Below, piece after piece: positions 1 to 6,526 of a stretch of 9,447 nucleotides of DNA. The number at the start of each line of letters is the position of its first letter. The first letter of the stretch is position 1. The translations under genes and the position numbers were made by a program. The notes below the pieces were generated by a model, which saw nothing but the letters and a program-made list of their open reading frames with translations, searched no databases and was not told where the DNA came from. The stretch covers positions 1 to 9,447 of the forward strand of contig JABXIW010000393.1 of assembly GCA_013372875.1 (NCBI GenBank), written 5' to 3'. The DNA comes from Gammaproteobacteria bacterium (GTDB taxonomy: Bacteria > Pseudomonadota > Gammaproteobacteria > Enterobacterales > Kangiellaceae).

Positions 1-232
1 TCTTAGCTTCGCCGCACTTGCCTTCGCCGCATTTGCCTTCTTTACCGTCTTTCTTAGCTTCGCCGCACTTACCTTCGCCGCATTTGCCTTCACCGTCGAA
101 TTGCGCAAGGTTATAGCCTTGAGCTAGATCATTAACTGCGAATGGACTTGCAGAAGCTGTAGTCATAGCAACAGAAGCTGCTAATGAAGCTGATACTAAA
201 ACGGCTAATTTACTTTTGTCTTTCTTTAACAT
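1..232 (-). CDS. hvfA: HvfA-like secreted EGKCG-repeat RiPP metallophore precursor (3' end cut off by window)
   Basis: The first 77 residues of this open frame are present; the rest lies beyond the left edge. Residues 1-28 look like a Sec signal peptide: Lys-rich start, hydrophobic stretch about 9-23, and an A-S-A cleavage site at 26-28. The predicted mature chain begins SPFAVNDLAQGYNLAQ and is followed by EGKCG motifs with Cys at 51, 56, 68 and 73. The pairs repeat every 17 residues, separated by a Lys-rich EAKKDGK linker. This layout matches the HvfA family, small periplasmic proteins whose EGKCG cysteines are converted to oxazolone/thioamide pairs by the iron enzyme HvfB with HvfC and then bind copper. 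That function is family knowledge; no modifying enzyme is visible here. The start at 232 is supported by an AGGAG site seven bases upstream. The gene follows ccmI on the same strand but appears to have its own promoter. An unmodified metal-binding Cys-rich protein is the main alternative. Confidence 0.85.
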   Translation of the reverse strand, partial: MLKKDKSKLAVLVSASLAASVAMTTASASPFAVNDLAQGYNLAQFDGEGKCGEGKCGEAKKDGKEGKCGEGKCGEAK

Positions 233-239
233 GTGATTA

Positions 240-244
240 CTCCT
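240..244 (-). promoter_or_regulatory. Ribosome binding site of the HvfA-like gene
   Basis: AGGAG on the minus strand lies seven bases upstream of the ATG at 232. It fixes the start of the small secreted protein and supports it as a real, well-translated gene. Confidence 0.75.
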
Positions 245-270
245 AATGTGTTTACAATATAATCAAGCAG

Positions 271-298
271 TTAGACATAAAGCCTTGCGCTTTGTTAC
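271..298 (-). promoter_or_regulatory. Candidate ECF-sigma-type promoter for the HvfA-like gene
   Basis: On the minus strand a GTAAC box (298-294) is followed after 16 bases by TGTCTAA (277-271). An AAC-containing -35 with a GTC-containing -10 at about 16-bp spacing is typical of promoters read by extracytoplasmic-function sigma factors. Transcription would begin near 263-266 and leave a leader of about 30 bases ending in the AGGAG site. The spacer contains a small dyad, AAAGC/GCTTT. The assignment is inferred from the pattern; the sigma factor is not in the window. Confidence 0.45.
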
Positions 299-373
299 AT
301 CTAATTCCTGATATTTTGAGACTAATCGCAGAATTTTATTTAGTCAAAGAAAGGTTTGTAAAAATAGGAAAAA

Positions 374-1396
374 CTAGTTCACAGTTTTATCGATTGAAAT
401 TTTGAACTCTTGGGTAGGTTTTAAGCCCAGTTGTGCCTCTGAACGGCCATAGATGTCACCTGGCTCAGGTTTAGCCAATCCAGACTTAGAAAGTCGAACT
501 TCCACATATAAATCAATGACTTGCCAAAAATCTGAAGTTGCTATCATTAGGTTTTCTGGGGTGATTTTTAAGTTTTGTGGGAACTCATGGACATCGAATA
601 CTTTTACTGCAATGGGTGCTCCACCAGCAACAGGTCGAACCAATGCAAAGGCCTTTGTAAATGAGTGTAAAGGTAAGTTAGCAAAGTTATCGATTTCGAT
701 GGCGATGTAATTATTTTTTTGCTCTGCTAGTTTTTGTTCTGCTAAATTTATTTGCTCCTGCAGTAACTTTGCCGATTCACTATCAGCAGAACGATGGGCC
801 AACATAAAGCTCCAAGAGTCGATAGCCAATTGGTAATCTTGCAAACGCATGGCAGCAACACCGCGCAATAAAAGCGCCCCTTCGTGTCTTGGATTACTTA
901 GTAACGCTAGCTCAATTTGGTTCAGAGCAGCTTTAAACTCTTGGTTTTCAATATAGGTTTGAGCAATCTCGAGCTTAGTACTGTTTCTTTCGCTCGCGCT
1001 TCCAAAGCTAGCCGCACGGCTAAAGGCTTGAGCGGCTAATTCCTTTTGCTCCGATTGTAATAATAAGCGCCCAAATGTCATCCAGCCATTCTTGTCATTC
1101 GATTCTAAATTGCGCAAACGCACTTCTGAAAATAATTCTTCGATGCTAATGGTTTTATTAGCTGTTTTTTCCAGCAATGATTTTAAATCGTCTTGCTCAA
1201 GGCTTTGGTGCAATTCAGCGAGCTCACGAATGGACTTTTCAGAACCTAGTTTTGCATAGAGTCCATAGGCAATAAGGATTGAGGCTAAACTAAATCCTGC
1301 AAATAATAGTAGACGTTTTTTCGCCACAAAGGCGCCGTTAAAAAGCCAACTTGCCCAAGCTAATGCTACTAAAATAAATAAAGCCGTCATTATCAT
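374..1396 (-). CDS. ccmI: Cytochrome c maturation protein CcmI (TPR apocytochrome chaperone)
   Basis: This 340-residue protein has the CcmI/CycH layout. Two membrane segments (about 3-19 and 29-49) flank a basic cytoplasmic loop with AKK. A charged helical stretch follows, then TPR-like helices at about 104-202, and a C-terminal periplasmic domain from about 230. That domain carries the family pattern of an APIAVKVFDV strand followed by LSKSGLAKPEPGDIYG. CcmI binds the C-terminal helix of apocytochrome c and presents it to CcmF/CcmH for heme ligation. It is the last gene of the ccm operon, starting 15 bases after the ccmH stop. The upstream sequence has only a weak Shine-Dalgarno (GCGG), and a second ATG two codons later (1390) is possible. 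As a separate gene it replaces the C-terminal TPR half fused to CcmH in Escherichia coli. No clear rho-independent terminator follows the stop codon. Confidence 0.93.
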   Translation of the reverse strand: MIMTALFILVALAWASWLFNGAFVAKKRLLLFAGFSLASILIAYGLYAKLGSEKSIRELAELHQSLEQDDLKSLLEKTANKTISIEELFSEVRLRNLESNDKNGWMTFGRLLLQSEQKELAAQAFSRAASFGSASERNSTKLEIAQTYIENQEFKAALNQIELALLSNPRHEGALLLRGVAAMRLQDYQLAIDSWSFMLAHRSADSESAKLLQEQINLAEQKLAEQKNNYIAIEIDNFANLPLHSFTKAFALVRPVAGGAPIAVKVFDVHEFPQNLKITPENLMIATSDFWQVIDLYVEVRLSKSGLAKPEPGDIYGRSEAQLGLKPTQEFKISIDKTVN

Positions 1397-1411
1397 AAAT
1401 ATACCGCTAAA

Positions 1412-1816
1412 CTAGCTTAGATCGTCCTCAGGTTTTAATTCTCGCTTACCAACTTTTTTGATCAATGCCACAATGATGATTAAAAACACCATAAATGGCA
1501 TAAACCATAGAATATAGTTCTTTGGTGATACTGGCGGATCATAAAGTACAAAATCACCATAGCGTTGCTGCATATACTGCAATATAGTCTCTTTGTTTTC
1601 GCCGGCTTTCAGCTTTTGATAAACAATAAAGCGCAAGTCCTCCGACAAACCCGCATCAGAATCGGCAATAGACTGGTTTTGGCACTTAGGACACCTTAAT
1701 TGACTGGTGATATCTCGATACTCTTGTTCTTGCTCAGGGCTATCAAATTCGTATTGCTGACTAGCCCATAACGTCACTGACGCCAATAAAAGACTTAAAC
1801 TGAGTAGATACTTCAT
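1412..1816 (-). CDS. ccmH: Cytochrome c maturation thiol oxidoreductase CcmH (short form)
   Basis: The predicted protein has 134 residues. An N-terminal signal sequence (about 1-18, MKYLLSLSLLLASVTLWA) is followed by a periplasmic three-helix domain with the family hallmark LRCPKCQNQSI at 40-50 (Cys42, Cys45). A single membrane anchor lies at about 101-119, followed by a short basic cytoplasmic tail. CcmH takes part in reducing apocytochrome CXXCH cysteines together with CcmG and belongs to the heme-ligation complex with CcmF and CcmI. I place the start at 1816 rather than the in-frame ATG at 1846. The 1816 start gives a normal signal peptide, has GGAG eight bases upstream, and overlaps the ccmG stop as TAATG, which suggests coupled translation. 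Unlike E. coli CcmH it has no C-terminal TPR extension; that part is the separate ccmI. Confidence 0.93.
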   Translation of the reverse strand: MKYLLSLSLLLASVTLWASQQYEFDSPEQEQEYRDITSQLRCPKCQNQSIADSDAGLSEDLRFIVYQKLKAGENKETILQYMQQRYGDFVLYDPPVSPKNYILWFMPFMVFLIIIVALIKKVGKRELKPEDDLS

Positions 1817-2379
1817 TACTTCTTCTCCATTTTCACTGGCTCCCAACCAATCGATTTAAGTTTTGGCACAATAATATTATTCCAAACTCTATCGTCGATA
1901 ACCCCGACATGGCGATCACGGATGACTCCATTTTGGTCAACTATAAAAGTCTCTGGCGCACCATAAACACCCAAATCAATACCCATACGGCCATCGGTAT
2001 CAGCAATCGAATAAATGAAGGGATCGCCATACTTCTGCAAATACTCAATAGCATTTTTATGAGTATCCTTGTAATTCATGCCAACCCATTTAATCGAATA
2101 CTCTTTTGCAAACTTCATCAAATATGGATGCTCGGCATAACAAGAGACACACCAGGTACCCCACACGTTGAGCAAGAAGATTTCTTTTGGCAAATCGGCA
2201 TTGGTCAACACCCTCTCTGGGTTGTTAACCGAGGCTAATTTAAAGGTGGGCACTTGGTTATCAATTAATTTAGTCTCTAGTTTTCTTGGATCATTATTTA
2301 ATGAGGATTTAAACACGAACACCAGAGTGACAAAGATCACCAGCGGAATAGAAGCAATAACTAATTTTTTTGCTTTCAT
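1816..2379 (-). CDS. ccmG: Thiol:disulfide interchange protein CcmG/DsbE
   Basis: This 187-residue thioredoxin-fold protein is anchored by one N-terminal membrane segment (about 6-23). The active site is WCVSC (Cys77, Cys80), preceded by the NVWGTW strand. The cis-proline loop is YGAPETF with Pro142, and the acidic GVYGAPETF context is typical of CcmG/DsbE. It uses electrons from DsbD/CcdA to keep apocytochrome c or CcmH cysteines reduced in the periplasm before heme ligation. The length matches the family (about 185). Its ATG overlaps the ccmF stop as ATGA, with AGAGG ten bases upstream, and its own stop overlaps ccmH. The position between ccmF and ccmH separates it from general redoxins such as TlpA. 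Confidence 0.95.
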   Translation of the reverse strand: MKAKKLVIASIPLVIFVTLVFVFKSSLNNDPRKLETKLIDNQVPTFKLASVNNPERVLTNADLPKEIFLLNVWGTWCVSCYAEHPYLMKFAKEYSIKWVGMNYKDTHKNAIEYLQKYGDPFIYSIADTDGRMGIDLGVYGAPETFIVDQNGVIRDRHVGVIDDRVWNNIIVPKLKSIGWEPVKMEKK

Positions 2380-4349
2380 TGAGCATTAACCTCTTTAGTT
2401 TTTGCCCTTTGCTTAAACTTCTTCTCACGATAACGTTTATCAGAAACGGCCAGCAAACCACCCAATGCCATTAATAAGGCTCCCAGCCAAATCCAACGGA
2501 CAAATGGCTTGTAATAAACTTTTATCGCCCAAGCGCCATTTTCTAGAGGTTGCGCAAGGGAAATATAGAGATCCGAGAAAAAACCTGGATTGATTGCTGC
2601 CTCTGTCATCAATTGATTAGAAACCCGATAACGACGTTTTTCAGGCTTTAAAACTGCTAAAGATTCACCATTTTTGCTAACTTTCAAGGTAGCTTGCGAG
2701 CTGATGTAGTTTTCAAAAGTAAAGTTATCAAACTTTACAAACTCAATCTCCAAGTTTTGGACTGCTACGGTTTCTTGTGGTGCTATACGAACATCTTTTT
2801 CCAGCGAATAGAAAGTCGTAACAATGACGCCAATAACAGTTACCGCAACCCCAATGTGCGCCACAATCATGCCCCAATAGCTGCGGGTAATTTTCTTTAA
2901 GCCCGTAAATAACGATTTGGCATTTTTAGTTTGACCATATAAATAGAACAAACAAGATAACATTAGCCATAAGCCTAAACTGATACCCAGCAAGGCAAAC
3001 CATTCGATTTTATCTGCTAAGCCATAAATAGAAACAAAGGCAATAACCATCGACAGTAAGAATAGTTCTAGTTGTTGTATGGCTAAGGTTTTTAATTTAT
3101 TTTGCTTCCAATTCATTTGCTGCCCAAACGGTATTAGAAAAAGAATAAAAGCAAAAAAGAATGAAAAATAGGGATCGAAAAATGGTGGGCCAATGGACAC
3201 TTTTTCTTGCCATAAATAATCAGCAATTAACGGATATAAAGTACCCAAAAAAACCACAAGCAAACTACAGAACAATAATACGTTATTTAGAACAATAGCT
3301 ATTTCTTTAGAGACTAACGTATAGTTATTGTTTGATTTTAGCTTATCAAACTGCCAAGCGTATAAGGTTAAAGCACCGCCTACCGCCAAGCCTAAAAAAG
3401 TTAAAATAAATAGGCCGCGCTCAGGATCAGTTGCAAAAGCATGCACCGATGTTAAAACGCCAGAACGCACTAAGAAAGTGCCCAGCAAACTCAAAGAGAA
3501 AGTTAAAATGGCTAGCAATACCGTCCAAGACTTATAAGCACCGCGCTTTTCCGTTGCCGCGAGTGAGTGCAGCAAAGCCGTACCGACTAACCATGGCATA
3601 AAAGATGCGTTTTCTACTGGGTCCCAGAACCACCAGCCGCCCCAACCTAGCTCGTAATAAGCCCACCAGCTGCCAAGTGCGATACCAACGGTAAGGAAAA
3701 TCCATGCGACCGTTGTCCAAGGACGTGCCCATTTTGCCCACTTTTGATCTAAGTCACCTTGTAGCAAACCTGCAATGGCAAATGCAAACACCACCGAAAA
3801 ACCTACAAACCCCATATACAGCATCGGCGGATGCACAATCATGCCAAAATCTTGTAGCAGCGGATTTAAATCGGCACCATCGATAGGGATAAATGGCAAA
3901 ACGCGCTCAAATGGATTTGAGGTGAATAAAGCGAAGCTGACAAAGCCCACAGAAATCAAACCCAAAGTGGCAAGCACTCGGGTTCGCATCACGCTAGTTA
4001 AGGCTTTACTAAAAATTGCAACCGCCGCCATCCAGCCTGACAAAATCAAAATCCATAACAAAAGTGAGCCTTCGTGTGAGCCCCACACTGCCGTAATTTT
4101 GTAGCGCAATGGCAATAAGGTATTGGAATGGTTGGCGACATAAGCCACCGAGAAATCGTCTTGTACAAAAGCGATGGTTAAGCAAATATAACTTGCCAGC
4201 AATAAAATGAACTGACCAATAGATGCTTTAGGTGCTAGGCGCATTAAACCATTATGTTGAACATGAGCGCCATAGAAAGGTAGTGTGCCGAGAATTACCG
4301 CATTAACTAATGCTAAAATTAAAAAGAAGTGACCAAGCTCTGGGATCAT
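2376..4349 (-). CDS. ccmF: Heme lyase subunit CcmF
   Basis: This 657-residue multispanning inner-membrane protein (E. coli CcmF is about 647) belongs to the heme-handling WWD family. The tryptophan-rich signature GWGGWWFWDPVENASFMPWL lies at 235-254. The four conserved histidines appear as HPP at 173, ALLH at 261, SVHAF at 303 and VAHIG at 498. The first and third flank the WWD domain and bind the transferred heme; the other two bind the internal heme b. A large periplasmic domain (about 515-610) precedes the last membrane segment (about 617-635). CcmF receives heme from holo-CcmE and attaches it to apocytochrome c with CcmH and CcmI. It starts at a TAATG overlap with ccmE and ends at an ATGA overlap with ccmG. 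NrfE and CcsA are related, but length and context settle CcmF. Confidence 0.97.
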   Translation of the reverse strand: MIPELGHFFLILALVNAVILGTLPFYGAHVQHNGLMRLAPKASIGQFILLLASYICLTIAFVQDDFSVAYVANHSNTLLPLRYKITAVWGSHEGSLLLWILILSGWMAAVAIFSKALTSVMRTRVLATLGLISVGFVSFALFTSNPFERVLPFIPIDGADLNPLLQDFGMIVHPPMLYMGFVGFSVVFAFAIAGLLQGDLDQKWAKWARPWTTVAWIFLTVGIALGSWWAYYELGWGGWWFWDPVENASFMPWLVGTALLHSLAATEKRGAYKSWTVLLAILTFSLSLLGTFLVRSGVLTSVHAFATDPERGLFILTFLGLAVGGALTLYAWQFDKLKSNNNYTLVSKEIAIVLNNVLLFCSLLVVFLGTLYPLIADYLWQEKVSIGPPFFDPYFSFFFAFILFLIPFGQQMNWKQNKLKTLAIQQLELFLLSMVIAFVSIYGLADKIEWFALLGISLGLWLMLSCLFYLYGQTKNAKSLFTGLKKITRSYWGMIVAHIGVAVTVIGVIVTTFYSLEKDVRIAPQETVAVQNLEIEFVKFDNFTFENYISSQATLKVSKNGESLAVLKPEKRRYRVSNQLMTEAAINPGFFSDLYISLAQPLENGAWAIKVYYKPFVRWIWLGALLMALGGLLAVSDKRYREKKFKQRAKTKEVNAQ

Positions 4350-4828
4350 TAATAATCGCCCTTTTCGTTGGTTTTTTCTTGCTTCATATTTTCAACGCCT
4401 TGCTGATGGCTTTTCTTGAGCGTATCGGCGATTTCAGGTGGCATATAATTTTCGTCATGCTTAGCTAGCACTTTTGTCGCTTTTAGAGTTTTGCGATCGA
4501 CTAGCTTACCTTCCGCCATAATGCCTTGGCCTTCACGGAACAAGTCTGGCAGGCTTTTGTCAAAAGTTATCGTAATGACTTCTTGGTTGTCGGTAATATC
4601 AAATTCCACATAAAGGCTATCTTTAGCGTATTTCACTGAGCCAACAGTGACTAAACCACCTACTCGAATCGTTTTATCCAAAGGCGCATCACCATTCACC
4701 ACACGGGTTGGCTCATAAAACACATCCAGCGAATTACGGATGGCATATAGTAGCAAAGCCACGGCAATGCTTAATAAAACCAGTGCCGACAAAATGGTGA
4801 GTAATTTTTTCTTACGATGCGCTTTCAT
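4349..4828 (-). CDS. ccmE: Periplasmic heme chaperone CcmE
   Basis: This 159-residue protein, the same length as E. coli CcmE, has a basic N-terminus (RKKK), one membrane anchor (about 9-30) and a periplasmic OB-fold beta domain. The heme-binding motif is HDENYMPPE, with His124 as the covalent heme attachment residue and Tyr128 as the axial ligand. The C-terminal tail (about 138-159) is charged and probably flexible. CcmE takes heme from CcmC/CcmD, is released by CcmAB ATP hydrolysis, and delivers heme to CcmF. It starts 17 bases after the ccmD stop. The bases upstream of the ATG are AT-rich without a recognisable Shine-Dalgarno, unlike most genes in this operon. The stop overlaps the ccmF start as TAATG. 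Confidence 0.96.
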   Translation of the reverse strand: MKAHRKKKLLTILSALVLLSIAVALLLYAIRNSLDVFYEPTRVVNGDAPLDKTIRVGGLVTVGSVKYAKDSLYVEFDITDNQEVITITFDKSLPDLFREGQGIMAEGKLVDRKTLKATKVLAKHDENYMPPEIADTLKKSHQQGVENMKQEKTNEKGDY

Positions 4829-4845
4829 GATATTTATTTATAAGG

Positions 4846-5061
4846 TTAGTCTGAAACTTGTTCAGTTTTAACTTGTTCGGTTTTGACCGTACGAGCCTTT
4901 GGTGCTTGTTGCTTACTCAGGCTTTTTACTTTATTGATTAGCTGTTTTTTATACCAAGCAAATGCCATAAACAACACAATGATTGTCAATACAGTTAAAC
5001 CGTAACTCCACCAAACGTAAAAGCCATGCTTACCCATCGCCAGAAACTCTTGTAACGCCAT
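4846..5061 (-). CDS. ccmD: Heme exporter protein CcmD (small membrane protein)
   Basis: This 71-residue protein has the CcmD pattern: a short N-terminal segment (MALQEFLAMGKHGFYVWWSYG), one membrane helix (about 21-36) and a basic C-terminal tail. CcmD stabilises the CcmC-CcmE complex and helps release holo-CcmE. I choose the ATG at 5061 instead of the in-frame ATG at 5085. The 5061 start overlaps the ccmC stop as TAATG, is preceded by GAGGAG eight bases upstream, and gives the usual N-terminus. The end of the tail contains VKTEQ twice in tandem, encoded by a 15-base duplication. CcmD tails are poorly conserved, so this is probably neutral. Confidence 0.92.
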   Translation of the reverse strand: MALQEFLAMGKHGFYVWWSYGLTVLTIIVLFMAFAWYKKQLINKVKSLSKQQAPKARTVKTEQVKTEQVSD

Positions 5062-5804
5062 TAGGCAAGCTCCTCTTGTAACCATTTGGACTTGGCTTCG
5101 CGATTCATAATCTCAAGACGCAAACGAATAATGACCATAATGGCAAACAGCAAGTAAAAAGCGCCAACCATAATAAAGAGTGGTGTTTTAAACTCATCAG
5201 CCAATCCATCGTTTCCTACGGAATAACCTTGATGCAACGTATTCCACCATTTTACCGAACCATAGATAATGGGCACATTTATAGCGCCAACAATGGCCAA
5301 GATAGCGGCTGAGCGATCAGCTTTATTCCTATCGGCAAAAGAGCTGTGTAAGGCGATAAAGCCAAGATATAGGAATAACAGGACCAGCTCAGAGGTCATG
5401 CGAGCGTCCCACTCCCACCAGGTGCCCCAAGTTGGAATGCCCCAAAGCGAGCCTGTAAATAGGCAAATCAGGGTAAAGGCCGCCCCTATTGGCGCTATGG
5501 CTCGCATGGCCATAAAGGACATCTTCATCTTCCAAACCAGCCCAATAATGCCGCAAATTGCCATCACCAAATAAGCAATCATGGAAAGTGCCGCCGCTGG
5601 CACATGGATGTACATGATGCGCACGCTATTGCCCTGCTGGTAATCAACCGGCGAGGCGTACAAAGAATAATAAAGACCAAAGGCGAATAAGACAGCGGTT
5701 GCAGCCCATAGCCAAGGCAGCCATTTAGCTGACTTTTGATAGAACCACTTGGGGGAACCTAATTGATGAAACCAGCGCCAGAAGCTCTTGGAAGCGTTTG
5801 CCAT
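5061..5804 (-). CDS. ccmC: Heme delivery protein CcmC
   Basis: This 247-residue protein (E. coli about 245) has six predicted membrane segments. The WWD heme-binding motif WGTWWEWDARMTSEL lies at 126-140. The two conserved periplasmic histidines occur as YIHVPAA (His67) and TLHQG (His191). CcmC binds heme together with CcmE and drives formation of the covalent heme-CcmE adduct, with CcmD as a helper. It starts 38 bases after the ccmB stop with AGGG four bases upstream, and its stop overlaps ccmD. Length and position distinguish it from CcmF and CcsA, the other WWD proteins. Confidence 0.96.
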   Translation of the reverse strand: MANASKSFWRWFHQLGSPKWFYQKSAKWLPWLWAATAVLFAFGLYYSLYASPVDYQQGNSVRIMYIHVPAAALSMIAYLVMAICGIIGLVWKMKMSFMAMRAIAPIGAAFTLICLFTGSLWGIPTWGTWWEWDARMTSELVLLFLYLGFIALHSSFADRNKADRSAAILAIVGAINVPIIYGSVKWWNTLHQGYSVGNDGLADEFKTPLFIMVGAFYLLFAIMVIIRLRLEIMNREAKSKWLQEELA

Positions 5805-5842
5805 TAAACCCTATTCTCTATCTGTTCAGAATTCTGTGTAAA

Positions 5843-6526
5843 TTAACTTACCGCGACTTTTAATGCTCGCCCTATCGCGTAGGGAGTCATAACTAAGGCA
5901 AATAACAAAATTGCCCCCAAAATCGCCAGCTGCGCATTATACCCACTATTTGCCAAAGATGCTGTAATTACCGCACTGCCAAAGATTAAAATTGGTATAT
6001 ACAGCGGTAAAATCATCACCGCAACTAACATGCCATTGCGACTCGCGCCTAATGACAAACTCATACCCACAGCACCAAGCAGGCAAAGTGTCGGTGTGCC
6101 CAATAATAAGGAAAGCATCATCACGGGAGTATGATTTAGATCAACTATAGCTCTATCTGGACTGTAATTGAGGTGCATTAAGCCCGCTAATAATGGCGAA
6201 ACTAAGACCAAAGGTAATCCTGTCACGAACCAATGGGCTAACACTTTCGAAAAAGCTACTTGTGTTGGGCTAGCCATAATAAGCAACTGCTCTAAAGAGC
6301 CATCTTGATAATCGCCACGATAAAAGAGGTCAAGTGATAACAAAGTTGCCAGTAATGCCGCAACCCATATAACTCCAGGGGCTATTTGCTGTAAAAACTC
6401 AGCTTCAGGGCTAACGGCGAATGGAAAGAGCGAAACCACCATCACAAAGAAAAACAGCGGAATTAAAATGGCCACCCAGTTTCGGCGTGCCAACATTAAT
6501 TCTCTTTTCAGCAGAGTTAAAAACAT
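5843..6526 (-). CDS. ccmB: Heme exporter ABC permease CcmB
   Basis: This 227-residue protein has six predicted membrane helices (about 18-37, 49-67, 99-118, 135-157, 165-187, 198-216). The conserved cytoplasmic motif LDLFYRGDYQDGSLEQLL (66-83) is the diagnostic CcmB segment that contacts the ATPase. CcmB and CcmA form an ABC complex whose ATP hydrolysis releases heme-loaded CcmE from CcmCD; it is no longer thought to pump heme itself. The start overlaps the ccmA stop as TAATG, with GAGG ten bases upstream. Length is close to the family's usual 220. Confidence 0.95.
   Translation of the reverse strand: MFLTLLKRELMLARRNWVAILIPLFFFVMVVSLFPFAVSPEAEFLQQIAPGVIWVAALLATLLSLDLFYRGDYQDGSLEQLLIMASPTQVAFSKVLAHWFVTGLPLVLVSPLLAGLMHLNYSPDRAIVDLNHTPVMMLSLLLGTPTLCLLGAVGMSLSLGASRNGMLVAVMILPLYIPILIFGSAVITASLANSGYNAQLAILGAILLFALVMTPYAIGRALKVAVS

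Noticed and set aside
1..102. Regular repeats resembling a short CRISPR-like array
   Set aside because: The repeats are in frame inside a coding sequence with a start codon and ribosome binding site, and the linkers are too short and repetitive to be spacers.
1..232. Metallothionein as the identity of the Cys-rich small protein
   Set aside because: A signal peptide and regular EGKCG spacing, with no CXC or CXXC clusters, fit HvfA-like precursors better than cytoplasmic metallothioneins.
1817..1846. Upstream in-frame start for ccmH at 1846
   Set aside because: It would add ten charged residues before the signal peptide and overlap ccmG by 31 bases; the 1816 start has GGAG and a TAATG junction.
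3775..4104. Plus-strand open frame of 109 codons opposite ccmF
   Set aside because: It lies entirely within a strongly conserved ccmF region, its translation has no recognisable domain, and it is best explained as antisense shadow.
5062..5085. Upstream in-frame start for ccmD at 5085
   Set aside because: It would add eight residues not typical of CcmD; the 5061 start has a strong GAGGAG and overlaps the ccmC stop as TAATG.
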